Source of the DNA: Anaerolineae bacterium
GTDB lineage: Bacteria > Chloroflexota > Anaerolineae > Aggregatilineales > Aggregatilineaceae
Direction: 5' to 3'
NCBI GenBank assembly: GCA_016929355.1
Contig: JAFGJA010000331.1
Span: forward strand, 1 to 8,354
DNA: 8,354 nt
A program made the translations under genes and the position numbers. The notes under the pieces are model-generated. The model did not search any database. It worked only from the letters and a program-made list of their open reading frames with translations, and had not been told where the DNA came from. Below, piece after piece: positions 1 through 6,027 of this stretch. Numbering within the stretch: the stretch's first letter is position 1; every line of letters begins with the position of its first letter.

Positions 1-321
1 TCGATCACGATTGCCGATTACTGCCATGAACATGGTGCAACCGTGCGCGGCTACGATCCGGTAGCGATGGATGTGGCGCGGGGCATTATGCCCTATATGC
101 ACATGGTAAAAGATACCTACGATCTGGTGAAAGATGCCGATGCGTTGATCACCCTCACGCCCTGGAACGAATTCATGCAGTTGGATATGGAATGTATCCG
201 CGATGCGATGCGCCAGCCGATCCTGATCGATGGTCGCAACCTGTACGATCCCACCGAAATGCGCGAACTTGGCTTCACCTATCGCGGCATTGGGCGCGGC
301 TACGACGGCAACGATCTCTAG
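1..321 (+). CDS. ugd: UDP-glucose 6-dehydrogenase family, C-terminal fragment (5' end outside window)
   Basis: The reading frame is open from the first base and ends at TAG 319-321, leaving the last 106 residues. This is the UDP-binding C-terminal domain of the UDP-glucose/GDP-mannose dehydrogenase family, which oxidises a nucleotide sugar twice with NAD+ to the uronic acid used for surface polysaccharide. Visible family marks are GYDPVA near the fragment start, then ADALITLTPWNEF (family norm is T-E-W-x-E-F), then the near-invariant closing block IDGRNLYD, EMRELGF and YRGIGRG. The Trp-Asn-Glu-Phe pattern favours the UDP-glucose enzyme over the UDP-ManNAc type, but the Rossmann domain and the catalytic Cys lie upstream and cannot be checked. 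The protein ends a few residues after the last conserved block, as usual. A hairpin 45 bases downstream separates it from the M16 operon. Confidence 0.85.
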   Translation, partial: SITIADYCHEHGATVRGYDPVAMDVARGIMPYMHMVKDTYDLVKDADALITLTPWNEFMQLDMECIRDAMRQPILIDGRNLYDPTEMRELGFTYRGIGRGYDGNDL

Positions 322-365
322 GAACCGTTCACCATCTCAGCCAACATCTAATACAGATTATGTAC

Positions 366-396
366 AACAGGGATGCTATCACACGGCATCCCTGTT
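366..396 (+). terminator. Perfect 11-bp hairpin after the dehydrogenase gene, probable terminator
   Basis: Bases 366-376 (AACAGGGATGC) and 386-396 (GCATCCCTGTT) are perfectly complementary across a 9-base loop. It lies 45 bases after the dehydrogenase stop and 45 bases before the M16 start. The following run is TAAACTTT rather than a pure T tract, so it is a weaker intrinsic terminator than the others in this window. I see no convincing -35/-10 pair in 322-440, so the promoter of the M16 operon is not located. Confidence 0.55.
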
Positions 397-440
397 AAAC
401 TTTGGGGAATAGATACAGGGCACACAGCAAAGGAGCGGTA

Positions 441-1754
441 ATGGCCGGACAGGAAAATGTCACACGCAATGAAGCACGTTCGAGCAGTGTCAGCCGCCAC
501 GTATTCGATAATGGGCTGACGGTGCTGCTAAAAGAAGTTCACACCGCGCCCGTGATCAGTTGGTGGATGCTCTACCGGGTGGGGAGCCGCAATGAGCATA
601 CCGGGCAAACTGGCATCTCGCATTGGGTCGAACACATGATGTTTAAGGGGACTGATAAATTCCCGGCGGGTGTGCTGGATAAAGCTATTGACCGGATCGG
701 CGGCTCCTGGAATGCCCAGACATCGTTCGATTACACCGCCTACTATGAAACGATGCCGGCCTCACAGATCGATCTGGTGCTGCAAGCCGAGGCAGATCGG
801 ATGGTCAATGCACATTTCAATGTAGACGATGTGGAATCCGAGCGCACAGTTATTATCTCCGAGCGGGAAGGATCAGAGAATGATCCGATCTACTGGCTGT
901 TTGAAGAAACGAACGCTGCTGCCTTCCGGGTTCATCCCTATCATCATCAAATCATCGGGGATATGGCCGATCTGAAGTCGATGACGCGCGATGATCTCTA
1001 CCGCCATTACCAAACATACTATGCCCCCAACAATGCCATTGCGGTAGCCGTTGGTGACTTTGAAACCCAAACGATGCTGGCGCGGATCAAGGAACTTTAC
1101 GAAGATATTCCCTCTGGGCCAGCTATACCACCCGTCACCCGCGCCGAACCTCCCCAGCAAGGGGAACGGTTTGTGAAGGTGGAGCGATATGGCAATACGC
1201 ACCATATCCATCTGCTTTACCGCGCACCAGAAGCCACCCATCCCGACTGGTTCAAGCTCAAGATGATAGATAGCATTCTCTCTGGCGCGAGCGCGCCGGG
1301 CAGTGGTGGCGGTGGCAATAAAACGTCCCGCCTCTACAAAGCATTAGTTGAAAAAGAACTGGCTTCGGGTGTCAACAGCAGTCTGTCCATCACTATCGAT
1401 CCGCACACGTTTTCGTTAATCGCAACGGTGCGGGATGGCCGCACGCCTGAAGAAGTTCAGGCGGCGTTGGATGCAGAAATAGACCGGCTGCGGCAGGGCG
1501 AAATTGTTCAGGCGGAACTGGATAAAGCCAAGAAGCAAGCCAAAGCCCTGTTTGCTTATGGCACGGAAACCGTCACCGGGCAAGCCTATTGGCTGGCGTT
1601 CGCTGAAAATTTCGCCAGTTATGAGTGGTACGAAACCTATGTCGAGCAGTTAGAAGCGGTCACGCTGGATGATGTCCGCGAGGTCGCACAACGCTATTTC
1701 ATTCCATCACAACGTACTGTGGGCTGGCTCATTCCCATTAAGGGGGAGAACTAA
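441..1754 (+). CDS. M16 family zinc peptidase, catalytic subunit
   Basis: A 437-residue insulinase-like (M16B size) metallopeptidase. The inverted zinc motif H61-W-V-E64-H65 is followed by FKGT. The third ligand is expected about 76 residues later and is found as E141 (VIISEREG), with the conserved E134 seven residues before it. The family degrades or processes small unfolded peptides inside a closed chamber. The start is ATG 441 because AAAGGAG at 429-435 sits five bases before it; an upstream in-frame TTG at 402 has no such site and overlaps the hairpin region. There is no signal peptide or membrane segment, so the protein is probably cytoplasmic. In the C-terminal half the usual R-x-x-R-G-L-A-Y segment is degraded to SRLYKALVEKELASG (from residue 296), preceded by a glycine-rich insert SGGGGN. 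That lost function is present in the next gene, whose start overlaps this stop (TAATG), implying translational coupling and a heterodimer. Confidence 0.93.
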   Translation: MAGQENVTRNEARSSSVSRHVFDNGLTVLLKEVHTAPVISWWMLYRVGSRNEHTGQTGISHWVEHMMFKGTDKFPAGVLDKAIDRIGGSWNAQTSFDYTAYYETMPASQIDLVLQAEADRMVNAHFNVDDVESERTVIISEREGSENDPIYWLFEETNAAAFRVHPYHHQIIGDMADLKSMTRDDLYRHYQTYYAPNNAIAVAVGDFETQTMLARIKELYEDIPSGPAIPPVTRAEPPQQGERFVKVERYGNTHHIHLLYRAPEATHPDWFKLKMIDSILSGASAPGSGGGGNKTSRLYKALVEKELASGVNSSLSITIDPHTFSLIATVRDGRTPEEVQAALDAEIDRLRQGEIVQAELDKAKKQAKALFAYGTETVTGQAYWLAFAENFASYEWYETYVEQLEAVTLDDVREVAQRYFIPSQRTVGWLIPIKGEN

Positions 1755-3043
1755 TGGAGATTCGCACCGAGACATTACCCGGTCCGCAAGACATCGCCCG
1801 GCACGAACTGGCGAACGGCATCGTCGTCCTGGTCCGCGAAAATCTGCATGTGCGCTCAGTGGTCATCACGGGGGCATTGGATGCCGGGAGTATCTTCGAA
1901 ACACCGGACACGCAAGGCGTAGCATCGTTTACCGCTTCGATGTTGCTACGGGGAACACACACCCGCAATTTTGACACCATTCACGAGATGCTAGAGGGCA
2001 GTGGGGCAAAACTGGCAATGAGTAGTGGGCGTCATACGGTGGGGTTTAGTGGTAAAAGCCTGCGTGAAGACTTGCCCATGCTGCTTGATTTGCTAGCTGA
2101 TGGGCTGCGGAACCCGGCTTTTCCCGCCGACTATGTCGAAAAACTACGGGGGCAGCTCGTCACCAACTATAAGTTTCGTGAAGAGGATACACGCTACATT
2201 GCGGGGCGCACCTTCCGCGAATTGGCTTATCCCGCCGCACATCCCTACAGCCAACCGATTGATGGCACGCTCGCATCAATTGAAACGATCACGCGCGATC
2301 ACATGATCGAATTTCACCGCCGCCAGTATGGGCCGGGGGGTATGTTTATCGTTGTGGTGGGCGCAGTCGATACCGCCGCAACCATCCAGATGATCGCGGA
2401 GCGCTTCGCAGATTGGCGAAATCCCGATCAGCAGCCGCAGCCCGAACTGCCGGAAATTCCGTCCATGATCGAAGTGCGGCAGCAGGTGGTCCCCATGCAG
2501 GACAAGAGCCAGTCGGATGTGGTGCTGGGTGTGCCGAGTCTATCGCGCTATGCTGACGATTGGATCGCGGCCAATATCGCTAACAGCATCCTGGGTGTGT
2601 TTGGCATGTACGGGCGTATCGGGGCGGAAGTGCGCGAAAAACGCGGCCTCGCCTATTATGCTTACAGCCGCATTGAGGGCGGTATTGGCCCCGGTCCCTG
2701 GCGCGTGATCGCCGGGGTGAATCCGGTTAACGTGCCCCAAACCGTTGCTGCAATCCGCGACGAAATCCGTCGTATCATCACTGAACCCGTTACGGCTGAG
2801 GAATTAGCCGATAACAAAGCGAACTTCATCGGGCGTTTACCCTTGCGCCTGGAGAGCAATGAAGGGGTTGCAGGATCGATTGTGGCGATGGAACGTTACC
2901 AGCTTGGCCTGGACTATTTGCAGCGCTACGCTGCTATGGTTAACGCGATCACGGTGGAGGATGTGTTAGCCGCCGCGCAGCGTTATCTAAATCCTGATGT
3001 CTACGCGCTGGCGGTGGCTGGTCCAGACATCCCCGCCGAGTAG
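1754..3043 (+). CDS. M16 family protein, zinc-less partner subunit
   Basis: A 429-residue M16B homologue. ATG 1754 shares its A with the TAA stop of the preceding gene, and AGGGGGAG just upstream is the ribosome site. Aligned on the flanking residues, the zinc motif of the neighbour (GISHWVEHMMFKGT) corresponds here to GVASFTASMLLRGT. Both His are Ser (58 and 62) and the catalytic Glu is Ala61, so it cannot be a peptidase by itself. It retains VREKRGLAYYAYS (residues 293-305), the C-terminal-domain segment that in this family contacts the substrate, and this is degraded in the catalytic partner. The arrangement mirrors known bacterial M16B heterodimers and mitochondrial processing peptidase: one subunit supplies zinc, the other substrate binding. 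No signal peptide is seen. The natural substrate cannot be read from the sequence. Confidence 0.92.
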   Translation: MEIRTETLPGPQDIARHELANGIVVLVRENLHVRSVVITGALDAGSIFETPDTQGVASFTASMLLRGTHTRNFDTIHEMLEGSGAKLAMSSGRHTVGFSGKSLREDLPMLLDLLADGLRNPAFPADYVEKLRGQLVTNYKFREEDTRYIAGRTFRELAYPAAHPYSQPIDGTLASIETITRDHMIEFHRRQYGPGGMFIVVVGAVDTAATIQMIAERFADWRNPDQQPQPELPEIPSMIEVRQQVVPMQDKSQSDVVLGVPSLSRYADDWIAANIANSILGVFGMYGRIGAEVREKRGLAYYAYSRIEGGIGPGPWRVIAGVNPVNVPQTVAAIRDEIRRIITEPVTAEELADNKANFIGRLPLRLESNEGVAGSIVAMERYQLGLDYLQRYAAMVNAITVEDVLAAAQRYLNPDVYALAVAGPDIPAE

Positions 3044-3059
3044 AGATATAGGATCGGCT

Positions 3060-3440
3060 ATGCTGCGTATCGGGGTAGACATGATCGAGATTGATCGCGT
3101 GCAACGGGCGATGGAACGGCACGGGGAACGGTTTTTCGCGCGCTTTTTCACCGCGTCCGAACGCGAACAGGCTAATAATATCCCGGCGCGATTAGCCGCC
3201 CGTTTTGCCGCCAAAGAAGCCACATCTAAAGCGCTGGGTACGGGGATCGGTGATGTGCGCTGGACGGATATTGAAGTCTGGTCGGATGAGCGGCGGCGGC
3301 CTCATTTGCGCCTGCACAATACCGCCGCCGAACTCGCCGCCGATCTGAAGCTCAATGAATGGCAGGTCAGTCTCAGTCACACCGACACCCACGCGATTGC
3401 GTTTGTCGTGGCGATGTATAGACCAGAAGCGGCTGATTGA
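3060..3440 (+). CDS. acpS: Holo-[acyl-carrier-protein] synthase (AcpS)
   Basis: A 126-residue protein of the normal AcpS length. It transfers 4'-phosphopantetheine from CoA to the conserved Ser of apo-ACP, activating fatty acid synthesis. Signatures are the N-terminal IGVDMIEIDRV with Mg-binding Asp7, and RFAAKEATSKALGTGI (residues 48-63) with metal ligand Glu53 and Lys52. Near the C-terminus is the strand VSLSHTDTHAIAFV, matching the family's S-[IL]-S-H motif. ATG 3060 is chosen because the protein then begins right at the conserved first strand; an in-frame GTG at 2997 would overlap the M16 gene by 47 bases. AGGA at 3050-3053 is a modest ribosome site. The gene starts 16 bases after the M16 partner's stop, so it is read in the same transcript. 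No terminator is evident after it. Confidence 0.95.
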   Translation: MLRIGVDMIEIDRVQRAMERHGERFFARFFTASEREQANNIPARLAARFAAKEATSKALGTGIGDVRWTDIEVWSDERRRPHLRLHNTAAELAADLKLNEWQVSLSHTDTHAIAFVVAMYRPEAAD

Positions 3441-3443
3441 TTT

Positions 3444-3472
3444 TTGGTGGATTCCCCCATCCACGCTATACT
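3444..3472 (+). promoter_or_regulatory. Candidate sigma-70-type promoter ahead of the cobalamin riboswitch
   Basis: TTGGTG (3444-3449), a 17-base spacer and TATACT (3467-3472) resemble -35/-10 boxes; the -10 matches five of six positions and the -35 three of six. The predicted start near 3479 leaves about 20 bases before the riboswitch P1 stem, a normal arrangement. A 6-bp inverted repeat (3447-3452 with 3459-3464) occupies the spacer. Confidence 0.45.
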
Positions 3473-3498
3473 CGCCCGCACAATTACATAGACTCTTT

Positions 3499-3628
3499 TC
3501 CAGGTGATCGCATACTCGGACGTAGCGATCATAAGTGGGGAAGCCGGTTCAAGTCCGGCGCTGTCCCGCAACTGTAGTGCAGGCGGATAAGAAATCATCC
3601 GTCAGCAAAGCCAGATTACCCACCTGGA
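3499..3628 (+). promoter_or_regulatory. Cobalamin (B12) riboswitch aptamer
   Basis: The core matches the cobalamin-riboswitch consensus in order. It runs from ATAAGTGGGGAA (3531-3542) to the P4 hairpin GCCGG/CCGGC with loop TTCAAGT (3543-3559), then GCTGTCCCGCAACTGTA (3560-3576), and finally the B12-box-like AAGCCAGATTACCCACC (3608-3624). The ends close as an 8-bp P1 helix, TCCAGGTG 3499-3506 with CACCTGGA 3621-3628. Just inside is a second helix, GATCGC 3506-3511 with GCGATC 3525-3530 (one base shared with P1). CGGAT/ATCCG within 3583-3601 forms the peripheral arm. The B12 box has ATT where the family usually has GGA or GAA, so it is slightly divergent. The element lies in a 436-base leader of the secreted QW-repeat gene at 3877, with a terminator in between. 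The expected behaviour is that cobalamin binding lowers expression of that gene. Confidence 0.92.
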
Positions 3629-3667
3629 GCATAGTGTCGAGAGCATCTCTCGTGGATTGGAGGTGGG
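3619..3667 (+). promoter_or_regulatory. Possible riboswitch strand-exchange (anti-P1) structure
   Basis: CCCACCT (3619-3625), which contributes most of the 3' strand of aptamer helix P1, is also perfectly complementary to AGGTGGG at 3661-3667. A stable small hairpin, CGAGAG-CAT-CTCTCG (3638-3652), sits in between and would bring the two arms together. This gives a structure mutually exclusive with P1. The downstream arm repeats the AGGTG of the 5' P1 strand (3502-3506), as expected for a competing strand. I cannot see a clear pairing that links this directly to the terminator at 3698. Confidence 0.4.
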
Positions 3668-3697
3668 CGGCGAAAAGAAGTGGTTGTCTTGTGAACC

Positions 3698-3736
3698 AGC
3701 GCCTTTCCTCATCAGGAATGGCGTTTTTTTGTTTTT
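3698..3736 (+). terminator. Intrinsic terminator, likely the riboswitch expression platform
   Basis: CGCCTTTCCT (3700-3709) pairs with AGGAATGGCG (3714-3723), with one T-T mismatch and a CATC loop. It is followed by seven T, a G and five T (3724-3736). It lies 70 bases after the aptamer and 140 bases before the regulated start codon, fitting transcription attenuation in the ligand-bound state. Confidence 0.85.
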
Positions 3737-3755
3737 AGGCTGCACCATAAAATTC

Positions 3756-3820
3756 ATTACCCCATCCCCACAACCCCTTCCCCAAGGGAAGGGGAGCAAA
3801 AACATGCAACACGGGGTAAT
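3756..3820 (+). repeat. Palindromic REP/MITE-like repeat element in the leader
   Basis: A 65-base element bounded by perfect 8-bp inverted arms, ATTACCCC (3756-3763) and GGGGTAAT (3813-3820). It encloses a 9-bp hairpin, CCCCTTCCC (3774-3782) with GGGAAGGGG (3786-3794), loop CAA. The core (CCCATCCCCACAACCCC then CTTCCCCAAGGGAAGGGGAG) resembles a widely dispersed bacterial palindromic repeat, which when translated gives Pro-Ser-Pro-Gln-Pro-Leu-like spurious peptides, as this one does. Its copy number cannot be judged from one window. It sits between the terminator and the ribosome site of the 3877 gene and could add structure to the mRNA. Confidence 0.6.
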
Positions 3821-3876
3821 TATTTTCGGGGCTGGCCTTACACGCTGTTTTTCACAAATTAAGGAGTAATTACCAC

Positions 3877-4794
3877 ATGTTGAAGCATGTTTTTTCGTTG
3901 ATTTTCGCTGTAATGATCGTGTGTGTTGTGGCCGCGCCTGTTGTGGCGCAGGAAAATGATCCTGTCATCAGTGCGGCGGACTATCTGGCAACAATGCAAG
4001 TTGAGGATGGTGGTTTCAGTACCGGGTGGACGCCCGAAAGTGATCTCAGCACAACCGCTGATGCCGTTGTTGCGCTGGTTGCGGCAGAGCAGTCCGGTGA
4101 TGTACTGGATGCGGCGTTGGCCTATCTTGCCGCGCAGGTGGGCGCAGGTAATGCCGCCAGCGCCGGACAGATCGCTAAAGTGATCACCGCCGTGATCGCG
4201 CTGGAAAATGATCCCGCCGATTTCGGCGAGCATAATCTGATCGATGACTTGTTGGCGCTGCAAAGCGAAGAAGGCATTTTTGGTATGGGGGTATTTGATC
4301 ACTGTCTGGCAATGATTGCGCTGCAAAATGCGGCGGTTGATCTGCCGGAAGGCACAGTTGAAGCATTGATTGCAGGGCAAACCGAGGCAGGCGGTTGGGG
4401 TTTCATGGCCGGTGAAGCGCCGGACACCAACACTACCGGTTTGTGTTTGCAAGCGCTCGCGCTCACGGGTGAAGCCGATGCAGTGGCGGCGAGCTTGGAC
4501 TATCTGGCTGCAATCCAAAACGAGGATGGCGGTTGGCCGTATCAGAGTCCAAGCGATTACGGCACGGACAGCGACACCAATTCCACCGCGCTGATCGTGC
4601 AGTCCTTGATCGCTACCGGCGAAAATCTTGATGATTGGCATAATCCCGCCGATTGGCTGCTCTCCATGCAGAACGAAAGCGGCGCATTCGGGTATCAAGC
4701 CGCAATGCCGGATGACAATCTGGTCGCTACCGTTGCGGTGATCCCCGCGCTGGCCGGTCTGCCGCTCAATAGTTGGGCGCTCATGGCCGAATAA
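3877..4794 (+). CDS. Secreted QW-repeat alpha/alpha-toroid protein (prenyltransferase/squalene-oxidase repeat), putative cobalamin-binding
   Basis: A 305-residue exported protein. Residues 1-24 are a Sec signal peptide: MLKH, a hydrophobic core to V23, and VVA before Q25. C16 is preceded by Val, so no lipobox is formed. The mature part consists of about six helical repeats with QW-like turns: MQVEDGGFSTGW (40-51), LQSEEGIFG (128-136), GQTEAGGWGF (167-176), IQNEDGGWPY (213-222) and MQNESGAFGY (264-273). Between them are T-A/T-x-L helices such as DTNSTALIVQSL. This is the alpha/alpha-toroid class shared by terpene cyclases, protein prenyltransferases and the alpha domain of intrinsic factor/transcobalamin. 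No cyclase DxDD or zinc ligand set is visible. The start is ATG 3877 with AAGGAG at 3861-3866. The cobalamin riboswitch upstream suggests a role in B12 capture; that function is inferred. A beta-domain (DUF4430-like), LPXTG motif and C-terminal anchor are all absent, which is unusual for bacterial relatives that carry them. Confidence 0.85.
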   Translation: MLKHVFSLIFAVMIVCVVAAPVVAQENDPVISAADYLATMQVEDGGFSTGWTPESDLSTTADAVVALVAAEQSGDVLDAALAYLAAQVGAGNAASAGQIAKVITAVIALENDPADFGEHNLIDDLLALQSEEGIFGMGVFDHCLAMIALQNAAVDLPEGTVEALIAGQTEAGGWGFMAGEAPDTNTTGLCLQALALTGEADAVAASLDYLAAIQNEDGGWPYQSPSDYGTDSDTNSTALIVQSLIATGENLDDWHNPADWLLSMQNESGAFGYQAAMPDDNLVATVAVIPALAGLPLNSWALMAE

Positions 4795-4858
4795 GCCGCA
4801 CATTTCACAGTCACATTTCATTGTGTTTATCGCTACCTGTTGAGGGTAGATGATTTGG

Positions 4859-4887
4859 GGCGGGTGTTTTCACATCCGCCTTTTTTT
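4859..4887 (+). terminator. Intrinsic terminator of the QW-repeat gene
   Basis: GGCGGGTG (4859-4866) pairs with CATCCGCC (4873-4880), all canonical except one G-T wobble, over a six-base loop. Seven T follow at 4881-4887. It lies 64 bases after the stop at 4794, making the riboswitch unit a single-gene transcript. Confidence 0.9.
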
Positions 4888-4928
4888 GTGCGACGTGGAT
4901 CGTTACATTCGCAACTGCCGACTGACAC

Positions 4929-4957
4929 TTGTTGCCTACCCACGAGATCATTAGAAT
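4929..4957 (+). promoter_or_regulatory. Candidate promoter of the threonine dehydrogenase gene
   Basis: TTGTTG (4929-4934), 17 bases, then TAGAAT (4952-4957). The -10 matches five of six positions, the -35 only three. It falls between the preceding terminator and the GTG start at 4993, giving a leader of about 30 bases. Confidence 0.35.
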
Positions 4958-4992
4958 CAGGATACATATTTTTTTGTGGAAGGATAAAAAAC

Positions 4993-6027
4993 GTGATTCG
5001 TGAAAGAGTAATTTTGATTACAGGGGCAAACGGCGAAGTCGGACATGGCTTAATTGAGGCGCTCTCCGCGATGCCCGATCAACTCCCCATCGTGGCCTTA
5101 GACATTAAGCGGTTAGAACGTCCCCTGCGCCATCTGGTCAAGCGTACCATTATCGGGGATATTCTGAACACGGAATTGCTGGAATCGCTTGATACCGAAT
5201 TCGAGATCGACACGATTTACCATCTGGCGGCGCTGCTTTCGACCAGCTCGGAATTCAATCCTGAAGGTGCGCACCGGGTCAATGTGCAGGGTACGATTAA
5301 CCTGCTCAAGCTGACGGTTGATCAGGGAGTGATGCGCGGCGCGCCGGTAAAATTCATGTATGCCAGTTCTATCGCATCCTATGGCGTACCGGACCTCGAA
5401 ACCAAAGAGGCGGCGGGCAGCGTGACCGAAGATCAATACCTCAATCCGGTAACGATGTACGGTTGCAATAAATTGTATTGCGAGCACCTGGGCCGCTACT
5501 ATGCTGAACGTTATCGGCAGTTAGCCGCCAGCAAAGCCATTGGTGTTGATTTTCGCTGTGTGCGCTTCCCCGGTTTGATCAGCGCCATGACCGTCCCCAC
5601 CGGCGGCACAAGCGATTACGCCCCGGAAATGTTGCACGCTGCCGCGCAGGGCAAACCGTATGCCTCCTTTGTGCGCAAAGACACGACGATTCCGTTCATG
5701 GTCATGCCGGATGCGATCAAAGCGCTGATCACGCTGGCTCAGGCTCCGCGCGAAAAGTTATCACGTTATGTGTATAATGTGACCAGTTTTAGCCGTTCCG
5801 CCGAAGAATTTGCGAAGATGGTTCAATCCTCGTTCCCCGGCGCGCAGATCACATTTGATCCATCAGACGCACGCCAGAGCATTGTCGATAGCTGGCCCGC
5901 CGGGTTAGATGACAGCGCCGCCCGTCAGGATTGGGCGTGGTCGCCGGATTATGATGCGGATCGCGCTTTCCATGATTATCTGGCCCCGACGATTGTTGAG
6001 CGGTATCGAGAAACAGGTGAACATTAA
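4993..6027 (+). CDS. NAD-dependent L-threonine 3-dehydrogenase, short-chain (SDR/epimerase-like) type
   Basis: A 344-residue extended SDR. It likely oxidises L-threonine to 2-amino-3-oxobutyrate with NAD+, the first step of threonine breakdown to glycine and acetyl-CoA. Seen are the Rossmann motif G11-A-N-G14-E-V-G17, Asp37 after the second strand (NAD ribose), SS at 125-126 and the catalytic pair Y156-G-C-N-K160. What separates it from generic sugar epimerases is the C-terminal half: RFPGLIS (191-197), GGTSDYA (204-210), PFMVMPDAI (234-242), YNVTSFS (261-267) and DSWPAGLDDSAARQDWAW (299-316). These match the SDR-type threonine dehydrogenases, not the zinc MDR enzyme named tdh in E. coli. The start is GTG 4993 with GGAAGGA at 4978-4984; longer in-frame starts would run through the terminator. 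The usual partner, glycine C-acetyltransferase, is not in the window. Confidence 0.87.
   Translation: MIRERVILITGANGEVGHGLIEALSAMPDQLPIVALDIKRLERPLRHLVKRTIIGDILNTELLESLDTEFEIDTIYHLAALLSTSSEFNPEGAHRVNVQGTINLLKLTVDQGVMRGAPVKFMYASSIASYGVPDLETKEAAGSVTEDQYLNPVTMYGCNKLYCEHLGRYYAERYRQLAASKAIGVDFRCVRFPGLISAMTVPTGGTSDYAPEMLHAAAQGKPYASFVRKDTTIPFMVMPDAIKALITLAQAPREKLSRYVYNVTSFSRSAEEFAKMVQSSFPGAQITFDPSDARQSIVDSWPAGLDDSAARQDWAWSPDYDADRAFHDYLAPTIVERYRETGEH

Noticed and set aside
402..440. Extension of the M16 gene to an upstream TTG
   Set aside because: ATG 441 has an AAAGGAG site at proper spacing. The extension adds a non-conserved peptide and starts directly behind the terminator hairpin.
3543..3559. 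Perfect tRNA T-arm look-alike (5-bp stem GCCGG/CCGGC with loop TTCAAGT)
   Set aside because: There is no acceptor stem, anticodon arm or D arm at the right distances. The surrounding bases match the cobalamin riboswitch, whose P4 hairpin occupies this place.
3657..3869. Open frame of 70 codons from TTG 3657
   Set aside because: It crosses the intrinsic terminator and the palindromic repeat, gives a repeat-derived Pro-Ser-Pro-Gln peptide, and has no valid start context. It ends inside the ribosome site of the real gene.
3859..4821. Long minus-strand open frame (320 codons) opposite the QW-repeat gene
   Set aside because: It is a shadow of the strongly patterned plus-strand gene, with Cys/His/Arg/Gln-rich low-sense composition and no ribosome site. 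The plus frame has a signal peptide and repeats.
4840..4992. Longer start for the threonine dehydrogenase gene
   Set aside because: The extra 51 codons would run through the terminator at 4859-4887 and the promoter region. GTG 4993 has a good ribosome site and begins just before the Rossmann strand.
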